The position numbers and the translations under genes are program-made. Shown here one piece after another: positions 1 through 8,698 of a DNA stretch of 64,000 nucleotides. Within the stretch, counting starts at the first letter, position 1, and every line of letters begins with the position of its first letter. Below the pieces are notes generated by a model. The model ran no database searches. It was not told the origin of the DNA and saw only the letters and a list, made by a program, of their open reading frames with translations. Source of the DNA: Candidatus Woesearchaeota archaeon (lineage in GTDB: Archaea; Nanobdellota; Nanobdellia; Woesearchaeales; UBA9642); the NCBI GenBank assembly GCA_026002815.1, contig BPGB01000003.1, positions 145,295 through 209,294 on the forward strand. Direction: 5' to 3'.

Positions 1-1
1 C

Positions 2-52
2 TTTAAAACAGAGGAAAAAGAGAAGGAATCAATTGCTGTAAAATTCGATTAA
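2..52 (+). CDS. 3' end of an upstream gene (possibly LemA family)
   Basis: An open frame enters from the left edge and ends at TAA 50-52, giving only 16 residues that finish in IAVKFD after a Lys/Glu-rich stretch. LemA proteins often end in a similar charged run followed by a short V-x-F tail, and lemA is frequently placed directly before htpX, which follows here. The identification is context-based inference from a very short fragment; any charged C-terminus would look alike. Confidence 0.35.
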   Translation, partial: FKTEEKEKESIAVKFD

Positions 53-278
53 TTATTTTTTATTATCTTTGTTGTTTATTTAATTGTTAAATATTCATAA
101 AACGATTTATAAGAGAGATGTTTTTCATAAGACGAATATTATATTTATAATTCAATAGTAAAAATGATTAAACATGAGTGAATACTAATGTTTATAAAAA
201 AATATCTGAGATTTTAATAAAAATAAAGATTTTAATAACTGATATTTAGATTTTTTTCAGGTTAAATGGGTGTTGTTT

Positions 279-1175
279 ATGGCAAATGCATTTGATGAGG
301 CAGCAAAGAATAAGTTTAAAAGCTATCTTTTAATGTTTCTTTTTGCACTAATACTTATTGGTTTGGCATATGTTATGGGGTTATGGTATGGAAAAGGCAA
401 TCAAATAATCGTTATTTCATTTATTTTTATAGCATTTTTTATTTCTATAATACTTTCTCTTATAAGCTATTTCTGGGGTGATAAAGCGGCATTACAAATA
501 AGCAATGCGAGACCTGCTAATAAGAGAGAACATGCACATTATATAAACTCTGTTGAGGGTCTGGCAATCGCTGCACAAATACCTACTCCTAATATATATG
601 TGCTTCCTGATCAATCTATAAACGCTTTTGCTACTGGCAGAGATCCGAATCATGCAAGCATAGCTGTTACTGAAGGTGCTTTAAAAAAATTAAATCGTAC
701 AGAACTTGAAGGGGTTATCGCTCACGAAATTGCTCATATAAAAAATTACGATATGCGTTTAATGACTATAACCGTAATATTAGTAGGGCTTATTGCTTTA
801 TTGAGCGATTTATTTATTAGAAGCATGTGGTTTGGTAATGATAGAGACAGTGGGAGAAGCAACGTAGTTATATTTATTATCGGAATATTTCTCGCAATAC
901 TTGCACCAATTATTTCTGAATTAATAAAATTAGCAATATCTAGGAAGAGAGAATATGCAGCGGATGCAACAGGCGCAATTTTGAGTAGGCATCCTAAGGG
1001 GTTGGCTGATGCATTGAGGAAGATACAGAAGGATTCGGTTCAGGGAACAAAAATAGCTACTAAGGCTACTGCGCATCTTTTTTTTAGTAATCCTTTTAAG
1101 AAGAATTCTTTTTCAAACTTATTTTCAACTCATCCCCCCATAGAAGAAAGGATAAGACGATTAGAATCAATGTGA
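279..1175 (+). CDS. htpX: HtpX-like M48 membrane metalloprotease
   Basis: Zinc metalloprotease of the M48B family that degrades damaged membrane proteins at the cytoplasmic membrane. The 298-residue product has two hydrophobic segments near the N-terminus, the catalytic HEIAH motif near residues 149-153 (zinc ligands His, His; base Glu), and a downstream SRKREYAAD segment that supplies the third ligand Glu. Two further hydrophobic stretches lie between these motifs. A GTG at 270 is possible, but GGGTG at 268-272 is correctly spaced as a Shine-Dalgarno for ATG 279, giving the family-like start MANAFDEAAKNK. Length is normal for HtpX. The gene follows a fragment that may be LemA. Confidence 0.93.
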   Translation: MANAFDEAAKNKFKSYLLMFLFALILIGLAYVMGLWYGKGNQIIVISFIFIAFFISIILSLISYFWGDKAALQISNARPANKREHAHYINSVEGLAIAAQIPTPNIYVLPDQSINAFATGRDPNHASIAVTEGALKKLNRTELEGVIAHEIAHIKNYDMRLMTITVILVGLIALLSDLFIRSMWFGNDRDSGRSNVVIFIIGIFLAILAPIISELIKLAISRKREYAADATGAILSRHPKGLADALRKIQKDSVQGTKIATKATAHLFFSNPFKKNSFSNLFSTHPPIEERIRRLESM

Positions 1176-1246
1176 TTGTGTTAGTGATAATTTTTGTTAG
1201 TAATAATAATTTATTAATTTGAATATTGATTTATTGGTGTGTTTTT

Positions 1247-2014
1247 TTATTCTAAAAAAGTCATAGCAAGCATAATGCCTATTCCTATTATTATCGTTAT
1301 AACTTGTATGGTGCTTATTTTTATGCTGTTTTCTTCATGTGCTTTATCATGTAACTGTGGTACAAGGTCTGCAAGCACTATATATAATAGCGTTCCTGCT
1401 GAGAATGGCAATAAAAACGAAAGCATACCTTTCGTTTCTATGAGAATGAATCCTATTATTGTTCCAATTAATGCAGTTAAAGAAACAAGCAGATTAAAAA
1501 GTATTGCTTTTGTTTTTGAGAATCCTCCAGCGAGTAATATTCCGAAATCACCTATCTCTTGTGGTATCTCATGAAGTATTATGGCTATTGTTGTTGCTAT
1601 TCCTACAGGTATGCTTATTGCATAACTTGTTGCAATAATTATTCCATCTATAAAGTTATGAAATGCATCACCATATAGATTCATTATTGCATATGTGTGT
1701 GGGTGTTTCTTATGTGAATGATCTTGCTTATGAATGTGTCTATGCTTCCAGTGTATTGCTTTTTCTAGAATGAAAGAAAACACTATTCCAAAAAGAATAT
1801 ATACTGCAGTTTTTGTATTGTCAAACTCTGTGAACGCTTCAGGCAATATGTGTACGAATATGTCTCCTAAAAAAACACCTATTGCAAAGCTTATTAAGTA
1901 TGTTATTGTATTTTTTAATTTTGAATCTTTTAGAAACAATAACAATACTCCTATGAGCGAAATAATGCTGACTATTACTGTGCTTAATATTCCATACAAT
2001 ATTATTGTATTCAT
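1247..2014 (-). CDS. ZIP family divalent metal transporter
   Basis: Integral membrane importer of Zn2+ or a related divalent cation. The 255 residues give about eight hydrophobic segments. A His-rich cytoplasmic loop (HWKHRHIHKQDHSHKKHPH) lies before the signature HNFIDGIIIA, and the next helix carries HEIPQEIGDFGILL; these two helices form the ZIP metal site. It is transcribed away from a Fur-family regulator 68 bases off, and both share a palindromic TATA element and an operator-like inverted repeat (2034-2070), so metal-dependent repression is likely. Zinc is the best guess for substrate; iron or manganese cannot be excluded. Confidence 0.9.
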   Translation of the reverse strand: MNTIILYGILSTVIVSIISLIGVLLLFLKDSKLKNTITYLISFAIGVFLGDIFVHILPEAFTEFDNTKTAVYILFGIVFSFILEKAIHWKHRHIHKQDHSHKKHPHTYAIMNLYGDAFHNFIDGIIIATSYAISIPVGIATTIAIILHEIPQEIGDFGILLAGGFSKTKAILFNLLVSLTALIGTIIGFILIETKGMLSFLLPFSAGTLLYIVLADLVPQLHDKAHEENSIKISTIQVITIIIGIGIMLAMTFLE

Positions 2015-2033
2015 AATGTGTAGAATAATAACT

Positions 2034-2070
2034 TATTTAAATACCTTATTGATTTTTATTATCAATAAGG
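2034..2070. promoter_or_regulatory. Shared divergent promoter with perfect 10-bp inverted repeat
   Basis: Between the ZIP and Fur-family genes the self-complementary TATTTAAATA (2034-2043) can act as a TATA box for both strands. It directly abuts CCTTATTGAT (2044-2053), a 7-base spacer, and the exact reverse complement ATCAATAAGG (2061-2070). The arrangement puts a regulator dimer next to TBP and over the likely start of the regulator transcript, as expected for an autoregulated Fur/Zur operator. Binding by this regulator is inferred from position. Confidence 0.6.
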
Positions 2071-2082
2071 GGTTTTTTAAAA

Positions 2083-2481
2083 ATGAAATCAAGAAAAACT
2101 AAGCAAAAAGAATTATTAGAAAAGGAACTTATTAGTATAAAAGATTTTTTTAATGCAGAAGAACTATATAAAAAGGTTAAAGAAAAAGGAATAGGTATAG
2201 CAACAATATATCGTTTTCTAAATATGAAAGTAAAAAACAGAGAATTACATAAATATTTTTGTGAAGGAAGAACAATATATTCCATGAGTTTAAATAATCA
2301 CTGTCATTATACCTGTCAATTATGTGGAAGAAAAGAGCACATTATCATACGGGACATTACTCCTATAAAAAAGAACATAAACGGTACAATATGTCATTTT
2401 CAAATAGACGTTACAGGAATATGTGGTGTTTGTTTGAAAAAGAAAAAAACACCTGAAAAAGCACCTGAAAAAACACCTTAA
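2083..2481 (+). CDS. Fur-family metal-responsive regulator (Zur-like)
   Basis: DNA-binding repressor of the Fur/Zur/PerR family. The N-terminal half is a winged helix with recognition-helix text GIATIYRFLNMKV. The dimerisation half contains NHCHYTCQLCGRKEHI and a second pair GICGVC, the four Cys of the structural zinc site, plus His residues of the sensory site (HCHYTC, CHFQ). It ends in an unusual low-complexity tail of repeated PEK units. At 132 residues the length is typical. Divergent placement beside a ZIP transporter suggests it senses zinc and controls uptake and itself. Zinc rather than iron is inference. Confidence 0.85.
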   Translation: MKSRKTKQKELLEKELISIKDFFNAEELYKKVKEKGIGIATIYRFLNMKVKNRELHKYFCEGRTIYSMSLNNHCHYTCQLCGRKEHIIIRDITPIKKNINGTICHFQIDVTGICGVCLKKKKTPEKAPEKTP

Positions 2482-2545
2482 CAGGCATTTATTTCACTGA
2501 TCATTCATCCAAAATCTATATAAACGTTACTTAATTTCATCAATC

Positions 2546-4105
2546 ATGCTATCCCTTTCACAATCATTATCATATTATAAGAGAAAAGATATTCAAGAAT
2601 TATTGTTAAAATATTCTAAAGAAAAAGAAATTGCAGTCAGGTATAATAATTTCTTTGGAAAAAGACCTGACACATTAACTTATCCAAACGATATCCTAGA
2701 ATGTGCGAAAAAAGGCGCGACATCCTTTCATTGCTCAGAAGAATTATGGACTAATCCATTACAACTCAACCCTAATATGAGAAAAAATGAGATGGACGAA
2801 TTGAGAAAGGGATGGGATTTAATTTTAGACATAGATTGTCCTTATTGGAAATTTAGTAAATTAGCCACCTATGTTTTTATAAAAGCACTGAAAGAACACG
2901 GAATAGAATCTGTAACTGTAAAATTTTCTGGTTCCAAGGGTTTTCACATAGCAGTTCCATTTGAAGCATTTCCTGAAAAAAAATATTACATCAACGGAAA
3001 TTACTATTATGTGAAAGATTTGTTTCCTGAAGCACCTAGAAGAATAGCCGAATATCTCGTCAATTATGTTAATAAACATCTTATAAAAATAAGCGATGAC
3101 ACAATATTCTTTGGAAAAATAAGTATACCTATATCAAAATTACTATCGGAGACCAAAACAAGCAAGGATGAAGCAATATTATTGAAATGCAATAATTGCG
3201 ATAATATAGTGAATAAATCACAAGAGGAAAAATTTCAATATATATGTTCTAATTGTGAGACTGTTATAGAAGACAGAGATGTTTCGTTCATGTTATGTCC
3301 AAAATGTAAAAAAATAATGAAAAAATATCCTTTGAACAGACAATTATGTTCATGCGGTTCTAATTCTGTAAGAAGCGAATTTGATTTATCTAAAATAGTT
3401 GCAGTAGACACGGTTTTAATAAGTTCAAGACACCTCTACAGAATGCCTTATTCACTTCATGAAAAAACAGGATTGGTATCTGTGCCTTTTGATATCAAGC
3501 GAATATTAAAGTTTGAAAAAAACGAGGCAATTCCTTCCAAAGTAAAACCTTATCCATTTTTAGAGAGAGAATTATGCAAGAAAGGTGAAGCAGATATTCT
3601 GTTCCAAAAAGCATTTGATTTTAGCAGTGAAAAAAACATTCAATCAGTTAAAAAAGCAGAGAATAAGCCTTTATTTTTTGACGACAAATCACAAGCAATA
3701 TCTGAAGAACATTTTCCTCCTTGCATTAAGAAAATATCTCTCGGATTAGAGGATGGGAAGAAAAGGGCCTTGCTTGTTCTCATAAATTTTCTTTATTCTT
3801 GCAATTGGACTTATGAAATGATTGAAGAATATATTATGAAATGGAATGAGAGAAATAAACCTGACAAGTTGAGAGAAACTTACATCAAAGGACAATTAAG
3901 ATATCATAAGATGCAGAAGGAAAAGATGCTTCCTCCAAATTGTAATAATAAAGGTTACATGATAGATACTCAATTTTGTAACCCTGATGAATTCTGTAAG
4001 AAAATAAAGAACCCCGTTCAGTATTCAAAAAAGAAAGTGTGGTTATTAAATCAAAATAGTGGAAAGAAAAAAAGAGTTAAAAATAAAGAAGTAAAAAAAA
4101 CCTAA
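2546..4105 (+). CDS. priS: Single-chain archaeal DNA primase (PriS fused to PriL C-terminal domain)
   Basis: Synthesises RNA/DNA primers at the replication fork. Catalytic Asp95 and Asp97 lie in LILDIDCP, the SGSKGFH nucleotide motif at 128-134, and the third acidic residue Asp288 just before RHLYRMPYSLHEKTGLVSVP. Between them are two zinc-ribbon-like Cys groups (215/218/234/237 and 251/254/268/270). From about residue 388 a PriL C-terminal Fe-S domain follows: PPCIKK, YxKGQLRYH, and Cys393, 466, 478 and 484 with the CKKIKNP ending. Fusion of the subunits on one chain is known from Nanoarchaeum; 519 residues fits. A TATA box at 2517-2524 puts transcription start at the ATG, so the mRNA is probably leaderless. 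Confidence 0.92.
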   Translation: MLSLSQSLSYYKRKDIQELLLKYSKEKEIAVRYNNFFGKRPDTLTYPNDILECAKKGATSFHCSEELWTNPLQLNPNMRKNEMDELRKGWDLILDIDCPYWKFSKLATYVFIKALKEHGIESVTVKFSGSKGFHIAVPFEAFPEKKYYINGNYYYVKDLFPEAPRRIAEYLVNYVNKHLIKISDDTIFFGKISIPISKLLSETKTSKDEAILLKCNNCDNIVNKSQEEKFQYICSNCETVIEDRDVSFMLCPKCKKIMKKYPLNRQLCSCGSNSVRSEFDLSKIVAVDTVLISSRHLYRMPYSLHEKTGLVSVPFDIKRILKFEKNEAIPSKVKPYPFLERELCKKGEADILFQKAFDFSSEKNIQSVKKAENKPLFFDDKSQAISEEHFPPCIKKISLGLEDGKKRALLVLINFLYSCNWTYEMIEEYIMKWNERNKPDKLRETYIKGQLRYHKMQKEKMLPPNCNNKGYMIDTQFCNPDEFCKKIKNPVQYSKKKVWLLNQNSGKKKRVKNKEVKKT

Positions 4106-4122
4106 TGAAGAAAAACTCTTAT

Positions 4123-5041
4123 TCACAGTTTGACTTTCATAAAATCATATGCAACTTCTACATTTTCGTAAACATCTTTTGCATCTTCGAGAACTTCTCT
4201 AGATGTTTTATATCTTTGAGAAATATGTGTTAATATTAGTTTTTTTTGCATTCGAATTAGCTGCAAGTAATGCTGCTTGTTTTGCTGTTAAGTGTTTATT
4301 GTTTTCTGCTTTTTCTTCTATAGCTGAGGCGTATGATGCCTCGCATATCAATAAGTCAGCATCTTCTGCTATTAATGATGCGCCCCTGCATAATCCTGTG
4401 TCTAGGACTATTCCTATTTTTTTACCTTTTTTTATTGTAGATACCATTTCTGGAGTGATTTTTTTGCCATTTATTTCAACATCTACACCTTTTTGTATTT
4501 TTCCAATTAAAGGACCTTCTGTTAATCCTAGTTCCATGGCTTTTCTCATATCTATTTTTCGTGTATCCTTTTCAACAAAACGGTATCCGATACAAGGTAT
4601 TCCGTGATCTAACGCGGTTGTTTCAATGTAAAAATCTTCTTTATCAATAATTTTAAGTAGTTCTCCTTTTTTAGGATTTAATTCATGTATTTCCATTATT
4701 AGTTTATTTTCAAATATGCATGTTTGTAGTAAATGTTCCATTCTTTTCTCTGTTTCTTTTGGACCGAAAATTATTATTTTCTTTTTTTCTTCATTCTGTG
4801 TGTTTTGGTTTCCAAGTGTTTGTATTAAACCTATTAGTCCAGAAACATGATCTCCATGCCAATGTGATAGGAATATATGTGTAACCTTGTTTCTGTTTAT
4901 TCCTGCAATATTCATCTGCCTTTGTGTCCCTTCCCCACAATCAAATAATAATCCATAGGTCTTATAACTAAGAAATATGCCTGTCACGTTTCTCTCTTTT
5001 GTCGGAACCATGCATGATGTTCCTAAAAATGTTAGTTCCAT
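4123..5041 (-). CDS. rnz: Ribonuclease Z (tRNA 3' processing), broken by a one-base frameshift
   Basis: Metallo-beta-lactamase endonuclease that removes 3' trailers from tRNA precursors. The start MELTFLGTSCMVPT, the metal motif SHWHGDHVSGL, the LDTG segment and HLTAKQAALLA are all family hallmarks. As read, the frame runs off after NSNAKK and stops at 4208. Dropping one A from the A8 run (T8 on the plus strand, 4240-4247) restores KKLILTHISQRYKTSR and the typical tail ending FMKVKL at 4123, giving 305 residues, the usual length. The lost segment carries the conserved THISQRY metal ligand, so the truncated form would be inactive; a sequence error or slippage is likelier than loss of function. 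Confidence 0.9.
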
Positions 5042-5165
5042 AATAATAAAGAAGCGTCCTTTATTTATAAAATTTTACTATAAGAAATAATCTTTGAAAG
5101 TATTTAAGTTTTTTATATGTTTTTATATAATGTTTTTATAATATTTTTATATGTTTTATGTCTTT

Positions 5166-5942
5166 TCATATTAAAAAAAGATATGCTAAAACAAATATTA
5201 TTGCAGAAACTACGTTTATAAAAAATCCTTTTTTTATTTTTTCTCTATCTTTTTTCTCAAGAACAAACATTATTAATGATATTGATAAGAATCCTGCGAT
5301 ATGTGCAATATGTCCTATTCCATCGTTTGAAGAATAAAGAATGCCTGTTATATCTGTATAAAGCATAATCCATCCTATTATCATAATGGGCAAGGGTATT
5401 ATTAATTCAAATGTAATATAAAACGGTTTCAATAGTATTGCTGTCGCTATCAATCCCATTATTGCGCCTGATGCGCCTAAACCTGGAATGTTGTTTTTCA
5501 TGTTAAATATTGAGAAAAATATCCCAGAAAGTATTAATGATAAAAAATAAATCGCCAAAGTTTTTTTATATCCTAATTCTCTTTCAACAACTCTTCCAAA
5601 TATAAAAAGTGCAACCATATTATTTATTAGATGTAATATATTTGCGTGCATAAATCCTGCGGTTATTATAGTATATACTCTATTAGAGAATAAGTCCGAA
5701 GGATATTGTAAGAAAAGTGATTTTTGAAATAAGAATGCTGTAAAGTATATTATTATATTTATTGTTATTAATGAAATGGTTAGTTTTGCTTCTGTTATGA
5801 ATTCAAAAAGTAACAATATTGGTTGGAATAATTCTTTCGAACTTTTTTTTCCAAAGAGGAATAAAATAAATATTAGTGGTGTGAGCATTATTTTTATTAA
5901 TATTTTCCAAAGAAAGTTTGCTTCTGAAGTGATTTTTCGCAT
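5166..5942 (-). CDS. Rhomboid-family intramembrane serine protease
   Basis: Cleaves transmembrane substrates within the membrane. The 258-residue protein shows about seven hydrophobic segments, the HLINNM motif (oxyanion His/Asn), the nucleophile motif GASGAIMG, and a late HIAHIAGF segment providing the catalytic His. RVVERELGYKK between the first two motifs is typical of the family loop. An N-terminal extension with an extra hydrophobic stretch precedes the core. It starts at ATG 5942 and is divergent from endA with about 120 bases between. Substrates cannot be deduced. Confidence 0.92.
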   Translation of the reverse strand: MRKITSEANFLWKILIKIMLTPLIFILFLFGKKSSKELFQPILLLFEFITEAKLTISLITINIIIYFTAFLFQKSLFLQYPSDLFSNRVYTIITAGFMHANILHLINNMVALFIFGRVVERELGYKKTLAIYFLSLILSGIFFSIFNMKNNIPGLGASGAIMGLIATAILLKPFYITFELIIPLPIMIIGWIMLYTDITGILYSSNDGIGHIAHIAGFLSISLIMFVLEKKDREKIKKGFFINVVSAIIFVLAYLFLI

Positions 5943-6059
5943 ATTTTTTTCCTGCGCATTTATATTTATAAATTTATTTTATAATAAATCTCTATTAACA
6001 ACTTTTAACAATTAAAGTATTTGCAAAGATTTAAAAATAAAAACAAATTATTTTTATTT

Positions 6060-6662
6060 ATGGTTGAACAATTTATTGATGCAGATTTAACTAACTTAAA
6101 AGTAAAAGATATTATAATAGATAGTAGGCCAAGGAAGGAGAAGATTAAAGCAGTGTTTGCAAATGAGAGGGTTATTGTAGAATCTTCTGATGAGGCAAGA
6201 GAATTATATAATCAATCCCGTTATGGTACTGTTTTAGATTCTGGAAAAATACAATTATCATTATTAGAGGCGTTATACTTATTAGAAAAGAACAAACTAG
6301 AATTGACCGATTCAAGAAATAAATCTTTACATTTTGAAGCATTGCTAAAGAAAGCAACTAAAATTGAGCCTAATTTCTGGATACGATATTGTGTATTTAA
6401 AGACATGAGAAACAGGGGATATATAATAAAAACAGCCTTAAAATTTGGTGCTGACTTTAGGGTTTATGATAGGGGTGTTAAGCCAGGCGAGGATCATGCT
6501 AGATGGATAATCTACCCCGTTCATGAAGGTTCAACGTTGACATGGTATGAGTTTGCGGCAAAAAATAGAGTTGCACATTCTACAAAGAAAAGATTAATGA
6601 TGGGTATAGTTGATGACGAAGGAGATGTCACTTATTATGAGATAAAATGGCTGAAACCTTAG
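6060..6662 (+). CDS. endA: tRNA-splicing endonuclease
   Basis: Cuts bulge-helix-bulge introns from archaeal tRNA and rRNA precursors. The C-terminal half is highly conserved: GADFRVYDRG (catalytic Tyr), GEDHARW with catalytic His, and RVAHSTKKRLMMG with catalytic Lys, then DDEGDVTYYEI. At 200 residues it is the short form that normally assembles as a homotetramer. An upstream start at 6021 is possible, but a TATA element at about 6029-6037 sits 25 bases before ATG 6060, fitting leaderless transcription. An intron-containing tRNA-Leu at 39.2 kb is a probable substrate. Confidence 0.95.
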   Translation: MVEQFIDADLTNLKVKDIIIDSRPRKEKIKAVFANERVIVESSDEARELYNQSRYGTVLDSGKIQLSLLEALYLLEKNKLELTDSRNKSLHFEALLKKATKIEPNFWIRYCVFKDMRNRGYIIKTALKFGADFRVYDRGVKPGEDHARWIIYPVHEGSTLTWYEFAAKNRVAHSTKKRLMMGIVDDEGDVTYYEIKWLKP

Positions 6663-6723
6663 AAATAAGTGATAACTGTTAAGTAATAACAAACTTTATA
6701 AATAAGTTCGTTTTTCAATTAGT

Positions 6724-7290
6724 ATGGATATATTAAATATGTTTGACGATTCCTATATAGAAAGAATAGAAATGAATGCTGTTAAAAAAGTTATAGATAG
6801 CTATATTAATAAAAAAATAACCAAGTTAGAAAAAAAATCAAATTTAGATGATGAAACAAATAAATATTATTCAATGCTGGAAGAAATTGTCAAAGACGGC
6901 AGATATGTTAATAAAAATGTAAACATGTATATTTCTGTTTTTAACATAACTTCTGAATTTCCAGAATTTATGAAACCATGGATAAAAAAAGAGTATGAAA
7001 AATATTTAGCATTAGATGTAACAAACGAAATTTTAAGAATCGGTATTAATAATAGATACTCAAAAGCAATTAAGGAATTATTGAAAGACACGCCATTAGA
7101 AAATCTTTTCTCTAAAATGATTTTATTAGTCGGTCTTGAAAAAATAATGATAGACTATGAATTTTTTGAAAAAGCGAAGTATCTTGTTTCATTCTTAGAA
7201 CCTAATAAAAACGCGGTTTATGAAATCGATTCTTGGAAAAAGCAATTTGAAAAAATATATTCTGAAAAATATTCAAAAATAAACGTTTGA
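6724..7290 (+). CDS. Hypothetical helical protein
   Basis: I do not recognise this 188-residue protein. It is predicted almost wholly alpha-helical, charged and soluble, with no Cys and no membrane segment. The N-terminal third is Lys/Asp rich; the segment VTNEILRIGINNRYSKAIKELL is the most conserved-looking part. A TATA-like stretch (TTTATAAATA, about 6693-6702) precedes ATG 6724 at the leaderless distance. It follows endA by 60 bases with its own promoter, so a shared operon is unlikely. Codon use resembles its neighbours. Confidence 0.7.
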   Translation: MDILNMFDDSYIERIEMNAVKKVIDSYINKKITKLEKKSNLDDETNKYYSMLEEIVKDGRYVNKNVNMYISVFNITSEFPEFMKPWIKKEYEKYLALDVTNEILRIGINNRYSKAIKELLKDTPLENLFSKMILLVGLEKIMIDYEFFEKAKYLVSFLEPNKNAVYEIDSWKKQFEKIYSEKYSKINV

Positions 7291-7485
7291 TTAACTATAT
7301 TATGTTATAGATTATAGAACAACATCCACATATATTAAAAGTAAAAGATTATTAAATGATATAATTAAAATTCTGAAGCGAGTATGTGTTTTTTTCTAAG
7401 AATTTTTATTTTGTCTAACAATTTATTTTTCATAAATAGCGGATTTTTTCCTCTTTTCTGTTTTTTTAATTACATTTTTATTAAA

Positions 7486-7538
7486 TACTTACATTGTAAG
7501 TATATATTATATTTAATTTCTTACTTACATTGTAAGTA
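7486..7538. promoter_or_regulatory. Two identical palindromes flanking a TATA-like element
   Basis: TACTTACATTGTAAGTA occurs at 7486-7502 and again at 7522-7538, centres 36 bases apart. Each is a perfect palindrome around a central T and the second extends by a further base on each side. Between them lies TATATTATATTTAA, usable as a TATA box in either direction. This looks like a pair of dimeric repressor sites around a promoter. The 399-base region has no convincing gene; the next gene starts 150 bases downstream and has its own upstream sequence. Confidence 0.65.
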
Positions 7539-7689
7539 AATTTTTTTGCTTTTTTATAAACTTATGATTTTAATCAATTTTCTAAATCATTAATTTTTTA
7601 TTTATATTGTCTTATTAACATACTCTAATAATTTATAATAAGCAATGCTTTTCAACAAATTATTTAAATGATTTCAATTACGTAATATT

Positions 7690-8649
7690 ATGCTAAAAAA
7701 CATACCTAAAGAAAAAATATTGGAAGTCATTAAGCAAGGCCCAACCATACCTAGCAAAATAGTAAAGATTGTTGGTGGAGACACCATGCTTATCGGTGCG
7801 ATATTATCTACTATGATAAGCACTGGCGAGATAAGATATTCTTCATTAAAAATAGGAGGGAGCCCTTTATATTACGTTCCTGAACATCAAGAAAGGCTTG
7901 AAGAATTTATGAATTATCTTAATGAAAAAGATAAGAAAACAGCGCTTTTACTAAAAGAAAAAAAAGTCCTAAAGGATTCTGATCAAGACCCATTAACAAG
8001 AGTTTCTCTAAGGACAATAAAAGATTTTGCAAAACCCTTTCTTATAGACGAAGTATTGTTTTATAGATACTTTCTAGTTAGCGAAGAAGATGCCGAAATA
8101 ATCGCTAGAGAAATCCAAAATAAAGTCAAAGAATTGCAGAAGGAATTAAACGTTGAAGAAAAAACACCGCAATCAATACTACAAGAAGAAAAACAAACAG
8201 ACACACAAATAATTAAAGACATTACTGATAAGAAATCTTCTGTTGATAAACTCGTAAATGAAGAACAGAAAGAAATTAAAAAGAGTATTTCTGAAGAAGA
8301 AAAGAATTCTGAAGAAAAAAGCAAATTAAAAAAGGAAAAAGAAGATTTTTTAAGTATTGTAACAAAAGAGATACATGCAAAAGGGTTAGATATAATAAGC
8401 AAAGAAAAAGTTAAGAAAACAGAGTATGTTTTTGTTCTAAAAAACCATGATTCTAACGAATACTTTTATTGTGTTGCAAAAAGAAAAAAAACAATAAATG
8501 AAGGGGACTTAAGCACAGCATTAATTTATTCTCAACAAAAAAACATGCCTTGTATTTTTATTGCTGACGGCAATCTAACAAAGAAAACAGAGTCCATGTT
8601 ACAGAAGGAGTTTAAAAACCTAACGCTAATTAGACTTAAAAGAGATTAA
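7690..8649 (+). CDS. Winged-helix protein with C-terminal nuclease-like fold
   Basis: Conserved archaeal protein of unknown function, 319 residues. The first ~75 residues look like a winged helix (EVIKQGPTIPSKIVKIVG, then a beta wing ending SPLYYVPEH), followed by a second helical unit. A Lys/Glu-rich linker at about 155-215 separates a C-terminal alpha/beta domain (KGLDIISKEKVKKTEYVFVL ... NMPCIFIADG) that resembles degenerate PD-(D/E)XK folds found behind winged helices. No complete catalytic set is evident, so DNA binding without cleavage is possible. It lies just before fen with 50 bases between, suggesting a replication or repair link by context only. Confidence 0.75.
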   Translation: MLKNIPKEKILEVIKQGPTIPSKIVKIVGGDTMLIGAILSTMISTGEIRYSSLKIGGSPLYYVPEHQERLEEFMNYLNEKDKKTALLLKEKKVLKDSDQDPLTRVSLRTIKDFAKPFLIDEVLFYRYFLVSEEDAEIIAREIQNKVKELQKELNVEEKTPQSILQEEKQTDTQIIKDITDKKSSVDKLVNEEQKEIKKSISEEEKNSEEKSKLKKEKEDFLSIVTKEIHAKGLDIISKEKVKKTEYVFVLKNHDSNEYFYCVAKRKKTINEGDLSTALIYSQQKNMPCIFIADGNLTKKTESMLQKEFKNLTLIRLKRD

Positions 8650-8698
8650 ATTAAATATTGAATTAAACTGATTATTAAACTGAAATAGGTTTTTTAAT

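Noticed and set aside
1239..1574. 111-residue open frame opposite the ZIP transporter
   Set aside because: Antisense shadow of a conserved membrane protein gene.
7388..7453. Short minus-strand frame (about 22 residues) downstream of the paired palindromes
   Set aside because: Too short, no clear ribosome site and no similarity; kept only as a possibility within the operator finding.
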